DNA of 64,000 nt from contig JAJRPF010000008.1 in assembly GCA_024280885.1 (NCBI GenBank), positions 199,707 through 263,706 on the forward strand. Reading direction: 5' to 3'. Both the position numbers and the translations under genes were made by a program. Position 1 is the first letter of the stretch; every line of letters starts with the position of its first letter. This document shows, in pieces, positions 25,662 to 34,021 of this stretch. The notes under the pieces are model-generated. The model made no database searches. It saw only the letters and a program-made list of their open reading frames with translations, and was not told where the DNA came from. The stretch is from Planctomycetota bacterium. GTDB taxonomy: Bacteria; Planctomycetota; JAJSAM01; JAJVHW01.

Positions 25662-26696
25662 ATGAGTTCTCGGACACGCGCACGGCCGCGCGTGCATCGT
25701 CGGCGTCGCGTTGAAGTCCTCGCGGGCGATCCCGCAGGCTGGCTCGCCGACCTCGCGCTCGATATCGAGATCGGGCTGACCGCCGATCGAAAGCACCTCC
25801 CGAAGCGCTGGCTCTTCGATACAGAAGGCGTGCGTCTCTTGCGTCGGATCCGTGATCAGCCGGAGCACTACCAGGTGCGCGCGGAGCGCGAACTCCTCGC
25901 TGATCGCGCCTATGCCCTCTCGCTCTATTTCCCCGATTGTGCTCCGCTCTTTGTCGAGGTGGGCGTGATCGATGCTGGCCGAACGACGCACCTGATCGAG
26001 CCGCTGATCGAGAAATTCGGCGCCCTCCAGTACATGGCCGTGGGCCCCGATTGCGAGGCAGTCCAGCCTCCGTGCAGCGAACTTGTCGCACGTCATCCCG
26101 GGCTGCGGGCGACGGCGATGGTCGGCCGACTGACCGACGCCATTCAGGCGGTGCGCGCGGCGCCGGGACCCGCCATTCTGTACTGGCCCGAGTCCGGCGT
26201 GGCCGGCAGCGACCGCGCTGGCGTGAAGCCCGTCCTGCGTGAGATCGTTGACGGCCTGCGCGGCGTTGACCTCTTCATCGGTGGCATCGATCTCCGGAAG
26301 GACGCGCGCCTCGTGCAGCGGGCGTACCGTGATCGCAGCGGTTGTGGTCGGCGGCTACAGCTCAACGCGTTGGAGCGCCTGAACGATCAATTCGATGCGA
26401 CGTTCGATCTCTCCAACTTCCGGGATCGCGTGACGTACGACGAACCGATCGGGCGTCTTGAGGCGTGCCTGGTCAGTAGGCGCTCGCATCGCGTGCGGAT
26501 CGAGAAGCTGGGCCTGGATGTGACGTTCGCGAAGGGCGAGACGATCCAGACGATCACGGTCACCAAATTCTCGCCGCGCGAGATCGATCAGACGGCCGAG
26601 AGCGTCGGGTGGGTAGTCCACGAGCGCTGGTACGACCGCAACGGCCGCGTGAGTGCCAATCTCATGCGTCGCCGACCGCGGCTGCGCGCCCTCTGA
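25662..26696 (+). CDS. EgtD-like (histidine-specific methyltransferase family) protein with degenerate SAM motif
   Basis: The 344-residue protein has the hallmark EgtD N-terminal segment LPKRWLFDTEGVRLLRRI and PEHYQVRAERELL (residues 46-78), which matches family residues that shape the active site. Motif I, normally VELGSG followed by Ser/Thr-rich residues, reads FVEVGVIDAGRTTHLIE (98-113), so the glycine-rich SAM loop is altered. Later segments also deviate from EgtD. The C-terminal substrate domain (VRIEKLGLDVTFAKGETIQT, KFSPREIDQTAESVGW) is well kept. EgtD trimethylates histidine in ergothioneine synthesis; no EgtB is present here. The ATG at 25662 has GAGGAG upstream. This may be a paralogue with changed or lost methyltransferase activity. 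Confidence 0.75.
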   Translation: MSSRTRARPRVHRRRRVEVLAGDPAGWLADLALDIEIGLTADRKHLPKRWLFDTEGVRLLRRIRDQPEHYQVRAERELLADRAYALSLYFPDCAPLFVEVGVIDAGRTTHLIEPLIEKFGALQYMAVGPDCEAVQPPCSELVARHPGLRATAMVGRLTDAIQAVRAAPGPAILYWPESGVAGSDRAGVKPVLREIVDGLRGVDLFIGGIDLRKDARLVQRAYRDRSGCGRRLQLNALERLNDQFDATFDLSNFRDRVTYDEPIGRLEACLVSRRSHRVRIEKLGLDVTFAKGETIQTITVTKFSPREIDQTAESVGWVVHERWYDRNGRVSANLMRRRPRLRAL

Positions 26697-26702
26697 TCTC
26701 CT

Positions 26703-26870
26703 AGGGTTCGCGCAAGAATAAGTTCCAGGGACCGAGGGCGAGCGAGGCGGTGCAGGACAAGGCGCATCGACGACGCGACTCATTGCGGAGCCGAGTCGGG
26801 GAGGAGAGGCAACGCAGTCCTGCGCCGCCGCAGCCGGCCGAATCCCGGAAGTTGTTCTTGCGCGGACCCT
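26703..26870. mobile_element. MITE-like element, 168 bp with 24-bp imperfect terminal inverted repeats
   Basis: Left end 26703-26726 and right end 26847-26870 are inverted copies matching at 21 of 24 positions; the shared core of the right arm is TTCTTGCGCG. Inside, GCAGGAC and GTCCTGC also pair, so the whole unit could fold into one long hairpin. It encodes nothing. Possible TA dinucleotides sit near both ends, but a target duplication is not clear. It starts seven bases after the EgtD-like stop and could also act as its terminator. Confidence 0.5.
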
Positions 26871-26966
26871 TACGCGCGGATGACCCGGGGGCCGCGCCAG
26901 GTTGGGTGCCGTGCCGCCCCGTATCATGACAACTCAGCGCCAAGACCGACCGGTGCTGGCGTCGCG

Positions 26967-28253
26967 TCAGTGCGTGATCGTGACACCCCGAAACTCGGCG
27001 CGGCACTGATCGACGACGAAGCCGAGAGGCGTTGCGGGGAGATCGAAGGGTCCGATGCGCTCGTCTCCGAGCACGAAGACCACACCGTCGGCTCTGCGCT
27101 CGGCCGCGACGAACCAGGTCCCGTCCGTCGCGGCGGGCGCCTTGCCTCCACGCAGGGTCTTCCACTTTCCGTCGATCAGGCGATCGATCTGAATTCGCGG
27201 TACGGCGTCGCCGTTCGGCCGACGTACGACGGTGGCAATCGTGTAGTTCCGCGCGTCCTCGAAGTGCAGCAGCACCCCGGCGCGAAACCCGCCATCGGGT
27301 CCGGGATCGACGCGTGCAGAGACGCTGCGCACCGCCTCCCGGGTGCGGCAGAAGCTGACGACCTGCGCCGTGCCGCGCAGTTGGTTCGTACTCCGTGAGT
27401 CCCATTCGACGAACACGGAGACGAGCGGTTCCTGGCGCGCTGCCAGCCATGCTCGCCACTCGGTGAGGAGCCGCGCTGACTTCCCGAACGCGCGCGTGAA
27501 TTGGCGCAGCGTGGGCGTTGTGCCGCGGTCCACCTTCCGTGCGAGAGCCAGGAATGCCTTGCGGTGGGCGCCTTCGCTGAGGAAGCGCACCAGCATCATC
27601 GCGGACGGTCGATCCGCGCTCTCCGCGGAGAGCAGGCTCTCGAACGAGAAATCAGCGGCGGCGATCGCTCGCGCCGCCGCCCCCGCGCGATTCTCCAGCG
27701 AGACGAGCGGGAGTACGCCGACCCGCAGCGTCTCGCCATCCCAGGTATGCGATCCGAGGTGCTCCGCGATGCCTTCGACGTACCAATTTGCGCCGGGCAG
27801 TCCATTACCGGTGCGCGCGAGATAATGGAATTGGTGCGCGGCCTCGTGCAGCAGCAGCGTGCGCGTGTACCACGCGGATGGCTGACGTTTCACGTAGGCG
27901 GTGCGCGCCACGGGGCAGTAGTACCCGCCAGCGTCGGGAGCCGTGCCGCCGCCGGCGATGATGGCGGCGCGCCACGGCGCATCCTCGTCGAAGAATGCGA
28001 TCCGGAGACGCTCCCCGTTCTTCAGCGCGGGCTCCTTGCCAAAGAACGCCGTGAACTGTGGCCATGCAAGTTCGAGCATGCGGCCCCATTCCTCGGTCTC
28101 GGGACGTTTCCCGGACGATTCCAGGACGTAGTGAGGCGTCTCGACGTGGACGCGGTCAGCGGGCGGAACCGGGGGCGCAAGCGCAGCCGGAGCGACGGTC
28201 GCTGACGTTGGGTAGAGGGTCGCCACAAGCGCGACGAGGATCGGCAATCGCAT
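26967..28253 (-). CDS. Exported zinc metalloprotease-like protein (HExxH; DUF1570-like)
   Basis: This is a 428-residue protein with a signal peptide (~1-26). The zinc motif HEAAH (136-140) is followed 20 residues later by WYVEGIAEHLG, whose E160 is the expected third ligand, as in gluzincins of the DUF1570 group. Upstream, HVETPHYVLESSG and YYCPVARTAYVKR fit the same group. The C-terminal ~170 residues (VSVFVEWDSRSTNQLRG, GFRAGVLLHFEDARNYTIATVV, ERIGPFDLPATPLGFVVDQ) form a beta-rich carbohydrate- or lectin-like domain. It is probably periplasmic or secreted; the substrate is unknown. It is divergent from the pilin gene at 28330 with 76 bases between them. Confidence 0.75.
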   Translation of the reverse strand: MRLPILVALVATLYPTSATVAPAALAPPVPPADRVHVETPHYVLESSGKRPETEEWGRMLELAWPQFTAFFGKEPALKNGERLRIAFFDEDAPWRAAIIAGGGTAPDAGGYYCPVARTAYVKRQPSAWYTRTLLLHEAAHQFHYLARTGNGLPGANWYVEGIAEHLGSHTWDGETLRVGVLPLVSLENRAGAAARAIAAADFSFESLLSAESADRPSAMMLVRFLSEGAHRKAFLALARKVDRGTTPTLRQFTRAFGKSARLLTEWRAWLAARQEPLVSVFVEWDSRSTNQLRGTAQVVSFCRTREAVRSVSARVDPGPDGGFRAGVLLHFEDARNYTIATVVRRPNGDAVPRIQIDRLIDGKWKTLRGGKAPAATDGTWFVAAERRADGVVFVLGDERIGPFDLPATPLGFVVDQCRAEFRGVTITH

Positions 28254-28329
28254 GCCTGAATTGCACCCCTAAAGTTCGCCGTGATCGTTTTCCGATGGAG
28301 AAGAGCCGCGTTCCGACCGGGAGAGAGAG

Positions 28330-29040
28330 ATGCGCGCAGATATGCGACCCGCGGAGGCGGGCTTCACACTCATAGAATTGATGATCGTCGTTGCGATCAT
28401 CGCGATCATCGCCGCCATTGCAATCCCCAACCTGCTGAGCGCCCGTCTCGCCACGAACGAGACGGCCGCGGTGGCGAATTTGCGCAACATCTGGACAGGA
28501 CAGACCCAGTTCCAGGCCGGCGTGTCGGTGGATGTCGATATCGACGGCACCGGCGAATTCGGTTTCTTTCGGGAACTCGGAGGCAGCTGGGGTCTGCGCG
28601 CCGTCGCCGACGGCTCGTCGGTCGGGACGCCGCTGAGCACGCCACTGGTCTCGGCGTTTCGTAGCACCGACGTGAACGGTGCAGCACAACGCTCGGGATT
28701 CAAATACGTGATCCGATTGCCTGGTGCAGGCGGCGAGGGCGTTCGCGAAACCCAATCCGGGGCCTTCAGTTCCGCGGTGAACAACGATCTCGCCGAGACG
28801 AGTTTCTGCATGTACGCGTGGCCGTCGAACTATGGACGCTCGGGGAACCGGACGTTCTTCGTCAACCAGCAGGGCGATCTGACCTGGACCGATGACTCGG
28901 ACTACTCAGGCGACGACTTCCACACGAACATGGTGGACGGGATGGCCTTCGAGCCGGGCGGACTGGATACGTCCATCACCGGAATCATCGCGGTCGGAAC
29001 CACGGGTCGCGACAGTAACTTCTGGCGCCAGGTCAACTGA
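28330..29040 (+). CDS. Type IV pilin / major pseudopilin-like protein (GspG/PilA type)
   Basis: The 236-residue protein has a textbook class III signal: MRADMRPAEAG|FTLIEL, with cleavage after G11, F12 as the new N-terminus and E16 at the critical +5 position. A ~25-residue hydrophobic assembly helix follows. The mature globular domain begins ANLRNIWTGQTQFQAG, typical of large planctomycete/deltaproteobacterial-style pilins. PilD processes it and it polymerises into a pilus or type II secretion pseudopilus; no assembly ATPase is present in the window. GAGAGAG precedes the ATG. Its 3' end overlaps by eight bases the 3' end of the antisense TatD-like gene. Confidence 0.85.
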   Translation: MRADMRPAEAGFTLIELMIVVAIIAIIAAIAIPNLLSARLATNETAAVANLRNIWTGQTQFQAGVSVDVDIDGTGEFGFFRELGGSWGLRAVADGSSVGTPLSTPLVSAFRSTDVNGAAQRSGFKYVIRLPGAGGEGVRETQSGAFSSAVNNDLAETSFCMYAWPSNYGRSGNRTFFVNQQGDLTWTDDSDYSGDDFHTNMVDGMAFEPGGLDTSITGIIAVGTTGRDSNFWRQVN

Positions 29041-29836
29041 TACCTCCGTCGCTCTCGAAAGACGTATTCGCACGGCGGTACGCGGTTTCGAGTGCGACGT
29101 TCCCCGAGATCAGCCGCAAGAAGTTCGTCCGTACCTGTTCCTGAAGTTCGCGTACGCTCACTCCGCGGACCTTCGCAAGTTCGCGCTGGACGTCGATCAC
29201 GAGACCCGGGCGAGCGGTGTGCGCTCCCGCTTCCGCGCTGCCTCCCTGCAGGTCGGTCTCGGTCAGCAGACGGTCCGCTGGCACGGCGGTCGCGATGGCC
29301 CGCGCCGCATTGTCGAGTGAGATTCCGACTCCAATCGAGAAGTACGCTCCTTGTTCCGTGAGCGCGCGGAACGCCCGCACCGATCCCGCGTACCAGTGCA
29401 CGATCACGCGTCGCACGTCGTGCCGCCGCAACTCCGCCACGACGACTTCCTCCGCCGCTTTCGTGTGTACGTTGACGAGGAGGTCGCGCTCCGCCGCCTC
29501 CGCCAGCAGGCGTGCAAACACGGTTTTCTGAGCGGGGAAGTCCGCCGCGCGCTGCGCGCCGTTGCGATCCAAACCGATGGTCCCGACGACGGCGGCGCCG
29601 TCCAGGGCTGCGACGACCTCGTCCAGCCGTCCTGCCCACGCGGCTGCACGGTCGGGCTGGACGCCCAGCGCCGGTACGACGAGCGGTTCACCTGAGGTCA
29701 GCACACTCGTGCGCGCGTAGCTCTCGGGGTCGGGCGAGACCGCGATCGAGAACACGCGTCGGCGTCGCAACTCGGCCAGGAACGACTCGAGATCGCCGGG
29801 CGGGCGGTCGGCATGAGAGTAGGTGTCCAGCAGCAC
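29033..29836 (-). CDS. TatD-like metal-dependent hydrolase with missing metal ligands
   Basis: The 267-residue TIM-barrel protein starts at GTG 29836, chosen because the TatD start motif follows at once (MLLDTYSHAD). In TatD the motif is HxH; here the first His is Tyr6 and only H8 remains. The bridging Glu of the VGEIGLD motif is Thr86 (VVGTIGLDRNG). The remaining ligands are present: H124 (VNVHTK), H147 (VIVHWYAGS) and D195 (LTETDLQGG). Partial loss of the dinuclear site suggests a single-metal enzyme or a non-catalytic protein. It is antisense to and between pilin genes, possibly a later insertion into that cluster. Confidence 0.75.
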   Translation of the reverse strand: MLLDTYSHADRPPGDLESFLAELRRRRVFSIAVSPDPESYARTSVLTSGEPLVVPALGVQPDRAAAWAGRLDEVVAALDGAAVVGTIGLDRNGAQRAADFPAQKTVFARLLAEAAERDLLVNVHTKAAEEVVVAELRRHDVRRVIVHWYAGSVRAFRALTEQGAYFSIGVGISLDNAARAIATAVPADRLLTETDLQGGSAEAGAHTARPGLVIDVQRELAKVRGVSVRELQEQVRTNFLRLISGNVALETAYRRANTSFESDGGIS

Positions 29837-29971
29837 GCTTCCAGGCTGGACGACTGGAGTCCAAATCGAGCCTAAAGTCGGCTCGCCCGCGTGTCCGATC
29901 CTGAACTGGAGGCCGCGCCATGCGTCACCGGCGCACCTGGCGGGGCTCCGACAACCGTCGGGAGAAGTGCG

Positions 29972-30457
29972 ATGACGATGAACCGCCGCCAGGCTGGCTT
30001 CTCGCTCACGGCTCTCGGCGTCGCCACGGCTGTCGTCGTTGCCGCACTTCTGGGCGTCACACTCGTGACTGTTGTTGCCGCATCGTACTCTCGGGACGCC
30101 GCGCGTCTGCGGTCTGCTGCGCGCGCCGTGTCGACGGTGATGGAAGACGTTCGGGCAACGGATCTCTCGGACGTCGTCGCGACGTTCGACGGACACGTGT
30201 TCGACATCTCCACGACGCCGTCTGATCCCGAGGATGGCACGGTCGAGGTCACCGTGCGGCAGGTGGCCAACGGCAGCGCTGCGCACCAGATCTACGAGGT
30301 GACGCTCGAAGTTCGATTCGACGGCGCCGATCGTGACTTGGTGCAACCCATCGTCGCCTATGTGAGCGCCCGCGGGGCCGGTAGCGCGCTTGCTGTCCCG
30401 AAGCGAGTGGCGGCGGCGGCCCCGACCGGCGACAGCACCGCTCGGAAGGACGACTAG
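29972..30457 (+). CDS. Minor pseudopilin-like protein (PilV/GspI position)
   Basis: The 161-residue protein starts MTMNRRQAGFSLTALGVATA: a short basic leader, G|F at the cleavage site and a ~22-residue hydrophobic helix. Position +5 is Ala instead of Glu, as in some minor pilins. The rest is a small alpha/beta domain (VMEDVRATDLSDVVATFDGH, GTVEVTVRQVANG). GGAGA lies six bases before the ATG. The next gene starts two bases after its stop, so 29972-32159 is one operon. It is assigned by architecture and context; family-level similarity is weak. Confidence 0.65.
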   Translation: MTMNRRQAGFSLTALGVATAVVVAALLGVTLVTVVAASYSRDAARLRSAARAVSTVMEDVRATDLSDVVATFDGHVFDISTTPSDPEDGTVEVTVRQVANGSAAHQIYEVTLEVRFDGADRDLVQPIVAYVSARGAGSALAVPKRVAAAAPTGDSTARKDD

Positions 30458-30459
30458 GC

Positions 30460-31008
30460 GTGCGGGCACCTCCGACCAGGTTCGGCGGAGGACGTAGCCG
30501 CACGCTTGCGCGTGTCGGCGCGGCGTGTGTGCTCCTTGGCGCTCTGCTCATCTCAGCGTTCGCGCTGCTCCCGGAAAGCGGGACTCGCGCTCGATCGGCA
30601 GACGGCGAGCGCGTCGCAAGTGCGCGCGTGGATCGCGCGCTTGCGGCAATCACCGACGAGTTCCGCCGGGGTTCAATCGGCAGTGCCGAACATCCGGACG
30701 GCTCGCCGTTCTCCGATGGTGAAACCGACACCGGCTTCCGGATCCGTGCGGTCAACGGCGGGGGCGGAGCGCGGACTCGGGGCGACGTCGTCAGCTATCG
30801 CCTGATTCGCGGTCCGGGAACGACGGAGGGCAATCTTGTTCGTCAGGAGAACTCTGTGCAGACGATCGTGGCTCACGCGATCACCGGCTTCACCGTCAGT
30901 CGTCGTGGAAGCGCGTTCATCTTCGAGGTCACGGCCGACTCCGGTCACACGGACGCACGACGTCGCGTGGCCAGTCGCGTTCGGCGCGTGATGGCGAGGA
31001 ACCCGTGA
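30460..31008 (+). CDS. Minor pseudopilin-like membrane protein (PilW/GspJ position)
   Basis: The 182-residue protein starts at GTG, two bases after the previous stop. A basic N-terminus (MRAPPTRFGGGRSRTLARVG) is followed by one hydrophobic helix (~21-40) and a mostly beta C-terminal domain (VVSYRLIRGPG, QTIVAHAITGFTVSRRGSAFIFEVT) typical of PilW/GspJ pseudopilins, which test for non-standard features such as VQTI. A canonical GFTLIE cleavage site is missing, so processing by PilD is uncertain. Its stop overlaps the next start (GTGA). Confidence 0.6.
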   Translation: MRAPPTRFGGGRSRTLARVGAACVLLGALLISAFALLPESGTRARSADGERVASARVDRALAAITDEFRRGSIGSAEHPDGSPFSDGETDTGFRIRAVNGGGGARTRGDVVSYRLIRGPGTTEGNLVRQENSVQTIVAHAITGFTVSRRGSAFIFEVTADSGHTDARRRVASRVRRVMARNP

Positions 31009-32159
31009 CCGCGACGCATCGGCACGACCGTCGCGGAGCCGCCGCCGAGAGCGGCAGTGCCCTCGTTCCGGTGGTGATCATCGTCGTGATCTGCACCATT
31101 GTCGCGCTGGCCGCTCTGCTCCCGGCGATCGGCCAACGCCGCGCCGCTCGCGCGTTGTTGGAGAGCGAGCGCGCATTCCAACTGGCGGAGTCGGGCGTCG
31201 ACTGGGGGATTGCCGGGCTCCGCGCGTCCGGCGGCGTGCTGCCCACCGCTGCGACCATCACGCGCGGCCCGCGCGATGGCGCATCGGGCGAGTTCACACT
31301 GGAGTACGTCGCGACCGGGCACGGCGACCGCGAGGACGATGGCGAGAGTCCAGGCATCGGCGCACGTGATGCGGGCCTCGTGCAGCTCATTTCGACAGGT
31401 TCCGCCGGTGGCCCACACCGCACGATCCGCGTGATGCTGCGACGCTCCGTGATGCTGCCGTCGATCGACGCGGCGCTCCAATTCGGCGCGACGGCGCCGG
31501 TCGTGGACGTCGGCGCCCATTCGATCATCGTTTCGGGCTTTGAGCACCGCCTCGATGGCACCGAGGATAGGACACGACCTCCGCGCGCGGCGATCGCCGC
31601 TCCGACGTCGCCAGCCCGTCTCGCGTCTGCGCTCTCCGCGATCAGCGCGGCTCAGATCGTCGGCCTCGGAGGCGCGCCCGCAGTCGCGCAGAGCAGTGCC
31701 CTGGACCTCGGCTCGCTCATCGATCAAGCGCGGCTCGCCGCGACGCACGATGTGGAGACGGGAACGCATGCGGAGCGCTCATTCGGCACGCCGACGCGTG
31801 CCGGCGTCGTGATCGCGGTCTGTGACGGAGACCTGTATCTTGCGGGGCCGACCGTCGGGTCCGGCGTCTTGGTCGTCAATGGCGATCTTGTCGTGAGCGG
31901 CGGGTTCGAGTGGACCGGGATCGTGATCGTCCGAGGACGTCTCGACGTGACGCTCGGTGCGGCCCGGCAGCGCGTGCTCGGCGCGCTGCTGGTCGGAGAC
32001 AGCGTTGCCACGGAGGCGATTGCAGCGCGGAACCCGGACGAGGGGGGCGACGCCGCACGCGCGTTCGAGGTCCTCTTCTCGGGCGCCGCGATCGCTTTGG
32101 CTGAGGAACGGCTCGGGATGCTCGCGGTGCACTCGTGGGTGGATTCCGCGCGTCGTTGA
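31005..32159 (+). CDS. PilX-like pilus assembly protein
   Basis: This 384-residue protein starts at GTG in the GTGA overlap with the previous gene. The N-terminus ESGSALVPVVIIVVICTIVALAA is a PilX-type signal and hydrophobic helix. It is followed by the family-typical segment RRAARALLESERAFQLAESGVDWGI. The long C-terminal region (~150-384) contains a right-handed-helix-like run (VVIAVCDGDLYLAGPTVGSG, VLVVNGDLVVSGGFEWTGIVIVRG) also found in PilX-like proteins of deltaproteobacteria and planctomycetes. PilX-class proteins prime pilus or pseudopilus assembly. It is the last gene of the pseudopilin operon. Confidence 0.7.
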   Translation: MTATHRHDRRGAAAESGSALVPVVIIVVICTIVALAALLPAIGQRRAARALLESERAFQLAESGVDWGIAGLRASGGVLPTAATITRGPRDGASGEFTLEYVATGHGDREDDGESPGIGARDAGLVQLISTGSAGGPHRTIRVMLRRSVMLPSIDAALQFGATAPVVDVGAHSIIVSGFEHRLDGTEDRTRPPRAAIAAPTSPARLASALSAISAAQIVGLGGAPAVAQSSALDLGSLIDQARLAATHDVETGTHAERSFGTPTRAGVVIAVCDGDLYLAGPTVGSGVLVVNGDLVVSGGFEWTGIVIVRGRLDVTLGAARQRVLGALLVGDSVATEAIAARNPDEGGDAARAFEVLFSGAAIALAEERLGMLAVHSWVDSARR

Positions 32160-32372
32160 GCACGGCGACGCTGCGTCCGAGGCCGGCGCGGAGGCCCACG
32201 CGCGACAGATCGCAACTCGCGGAGCTCCAGCTGCGCAGGCGGGCGGCCTAGTGATGGACGCGCCGATCACGCTCGACAGCTCCCGAGCCAGGCGCGTCGC
32301 CGAGTAACTCCGAGACGAAATCTCACAGGCTCGTCGCAGGCTCCGGCTTCCGCCGTCTGGCCCGGCCCGAGA

Positions 32373-32440
32373 TGAACACGTTCAAGTATTCGCTTGGCAG
32401 GCGTCGATGCGTGGGGCAGGATGAGTATTGAACACGTTCA
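32373..32440 (+). promoter_or_regulatory. Two identical TetR-type operators upstream of the TetR operon
   Basis: TGAACACGTTCA occurs at 32373-32384 and 32429-32440. Each is a palindrome of 5-bp arms, TGAAC-AC-GTTCA, as bound by many TetR-family dimers. The second copy ends 41 bases before the first gene (32482) of the operon that contains a TetR gene. The remainder of the ~320-base gap (32160-32481) holds no gene. Confidence 0.6.
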
Positions 32441-32481
32441 GGGCGCCTGATCGAGGCGCCATCCGCGAGAAGGAGAGCACC

Positions 32482-32910
32482 ATGGAACCGATGCAACCGA
32501 TCGTCCTCATGTACCTGAGCTATGTGGCCCTGAGTGTCGGGCTGACCATCTGGGTCGCCCACACGCTCTCCCGGAGCGGCCGCGTCTTCCTGCTCGATGT
32601 CTTCCGCGGCAACGAGGAGTTGGCCGACTCGGTCAACCACCTGCTTGTCGTCGGCTTCTACCTCATCAACTTCGGTTACGTGGCGCTGGCGCTGCGCACG
32701 ACCGAAGTGGTCGAGACGTCCCGCAGCGCGGTCGAGATGCTCTCGTGGAAGGTCGGTCTCGTGCTGCTGGTCCTCGGCGGCATGCACTTCTTCAACATGT
32801 ATGTCTTCAGCCGCATGCGCCGCCGCACGACGATCCGCGACGCCGCTCCTCCGGTCCTCCCCGATACCATGCTCTCCGGCGACGGGCAGTCGGTGTCATG
32901 CGCCGTCTGA
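32482..32910 (+). CDS. Small integral membrane protein, unknown function
   Basis: The 142-residue protein has three transmembrane helices (about 8-28, 52-72, 88-108) and a polar, arginine-rich C-terminus. AAGGAG precedes the ATG at 32482; the upstream in-frame start has no such site. It is the first gene of an operon with a DCC thiol-disulfide oxidoreductase-like protein (13-base overlap), a TetR regulator and a LamG-like protein. I do not recognise a named family, but pairing of such a small membrane protein with DCC proteins is recurrent in environmental genomes. Confidence 0.65.
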   Translation: MEPMQPIVLMYLSYVALSVGLTIWVAHTLSRSGRVFLLDVFRGNEELADSVNHLLVVGFYLINFGYVALALRTTEVVETSRSAVEMLSWKVGLVLLVLGGMHFFNMYVFSRMRRRTTIRDAAPPVLPDTMLSGDGQSVSCAV

Positions 32911-33290
32911 CCGTCCTCCACGACACGCGCTGTGAGCTCTGTCGCGAGGCGACCGCCTGGCTCCGGCAGCAGCAGCAACTCGTCCCGCTGGAGTTCGTGG
33001 CAGCGGGGTCGGACGAACTTCGTCGCCGCTATCCGGGGATCGATGCCGACGAGACGCTGCGTCAGCTGACGGTGGTCGGCGACGACCGGGCGGTCTACCG
33101 TGGCACGAAGGCCTGGGTCATGTGTCTCTGGGCCCTGGCCGACTATCGCGAGTGGGCCATCAAACTCTCCACTCCGCAGCTTCTGCCCGTCGCTGAGCGC
33201 ACGTTCCGATGGCTCTCCAAGCGGCGGCGTCGGATGGGCGCATTTGCCCGCTTCGCCCGCAGGACCAGAATGAGGATCACACCAGCGTGA
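32898..33290 (+). CDS. DCC family (DUF393) thiol-disulfide oxidoreductase-like protein
   Basis: The 130-residue protein starts LTVLHDTRCELCREATAWL, the DxxCxxC signature (C12, C15) that names the DCC family. The rest (VPLEFVAAGSDELRRRYPG, LRQLTVVGDDRAVYRGTKAWVMCLWAL) matches the full domain. Family members are predicted thioredoxin-fold redox proteins; none of the typical ones is well characterised. It overlaps the membrane-protein gene by 13 bases and the TetR gene by four (GTGA), so it is translated with both. Confidence 0.85.
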   Translation: MRRLTVLHDTRCELCREATAWLRQQQQLVPLEFVAAGSDELRRRYPGIDADETLRQLTVVGDDRAVYRGTKAWVMCLWALADYREWAIKLSTPQLLPVAERTFRWLSKRRRRMGAFARFARRTRMRITPA

Positions 33291-34021
33291 CACCCCGAGC
33301 GCAACCAACCACGGGCAAGGGCGCCGAGACGCGTGCGCGCATTCTCGAGACATCGCTTCGGCTCTTTCTGGAGCGCGGCTACGAGGGCACCACGATGCGC
33401 CTCATCGCGAAAGACGCCGGCGTCTCGGTGGGCAACGCGTACTACTACTTCAAGTCGAAAGAGACGCTGATCCAGGCTTTCTACCGGCGCACACACGAAG
33501 AGCATCTCGTCGCGTGCGTCGCGGTTCTCGAGCGCGAGAAGGGCTTCGAGGATCGGTTGCTCGGCGTCATGCACGCCAAGCTGACCACCATCGAGCCCTA
33601 TCACCGCTTCTCCGGCATCCTCTTCAAGACGGCTGCCGACCCGGAGAGTCCGCTCAATCCGTTCAGCGAGGCATCGCTCCCGACGCGCCGCGAGTCCACC
33701 ACCCTCTTCGCGCAGGTGATCGAGGGGACGAAGCTGCGCGTGACGAAGGACCTGTGGGCCGAGTTGCCGAATCTTCTGTGGATCTACCATATGGGCGTTG
33801 TGCTCTTCTGGATCCACGACCGCTCCGAGGGACGGCGGCGTACGACCATGCTGGTCGAGCGCACTGTCCCTCTCATCGCGCAGGTCGTGCGCCTCGGCAG
33901 CCTCCCGCTGCTGCGCTCGATGACTCGACGCGCCACCGCCTTCCTCGCCGAGTTGCGCGAGGAAGCCGGACTTCCGGAGGCCGGCGATGGCACGCAAGAA
34001 GCACCGCTTGAAGACGCATGA
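33287..34021 (+). CDS. TetR/AcrR family transcriptional regulator
   Basis: The 244-residue protein has a TetR N-terminal DNA-binding domain: RARILETSLRLFLERGYEG, TTMRLIAKDAGVSVGNAYYYF and KSKETLIQAF (about 12-65). The C-terminal ligand/dimer domain (~75-230) is divergent. The GTG at 33287 overlaps the DCC stop and is preferred to the longer frame, which would extend into the DCC gene. Two TGAACACGTTCA palindromes upstream of 32482 are its likely autoregulatory sites. The ligand is unknown. Confidence 0.88.
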   Translation: MTPRAQPTTGKGAETRARILETSLRLFLERGYEGTTMRLIAKDAGVSVGNAYYYFKSKETLIQAFYRRTHEEHLVACVAVLEREKGFEDRLLGVMHAKLTTIEPYHRFSGILFKTAADPESPLNPFSEASLPTRRESTTLFAQVIEGTKLRVTKDLWAELPNLLWIYHMGVVLFWIHDRSEGRRRTTMLVERTVPLIAQVVRLGSLPLLRSMTRRATAFLAELREEAGLPEAGDGTQEAPLEDA

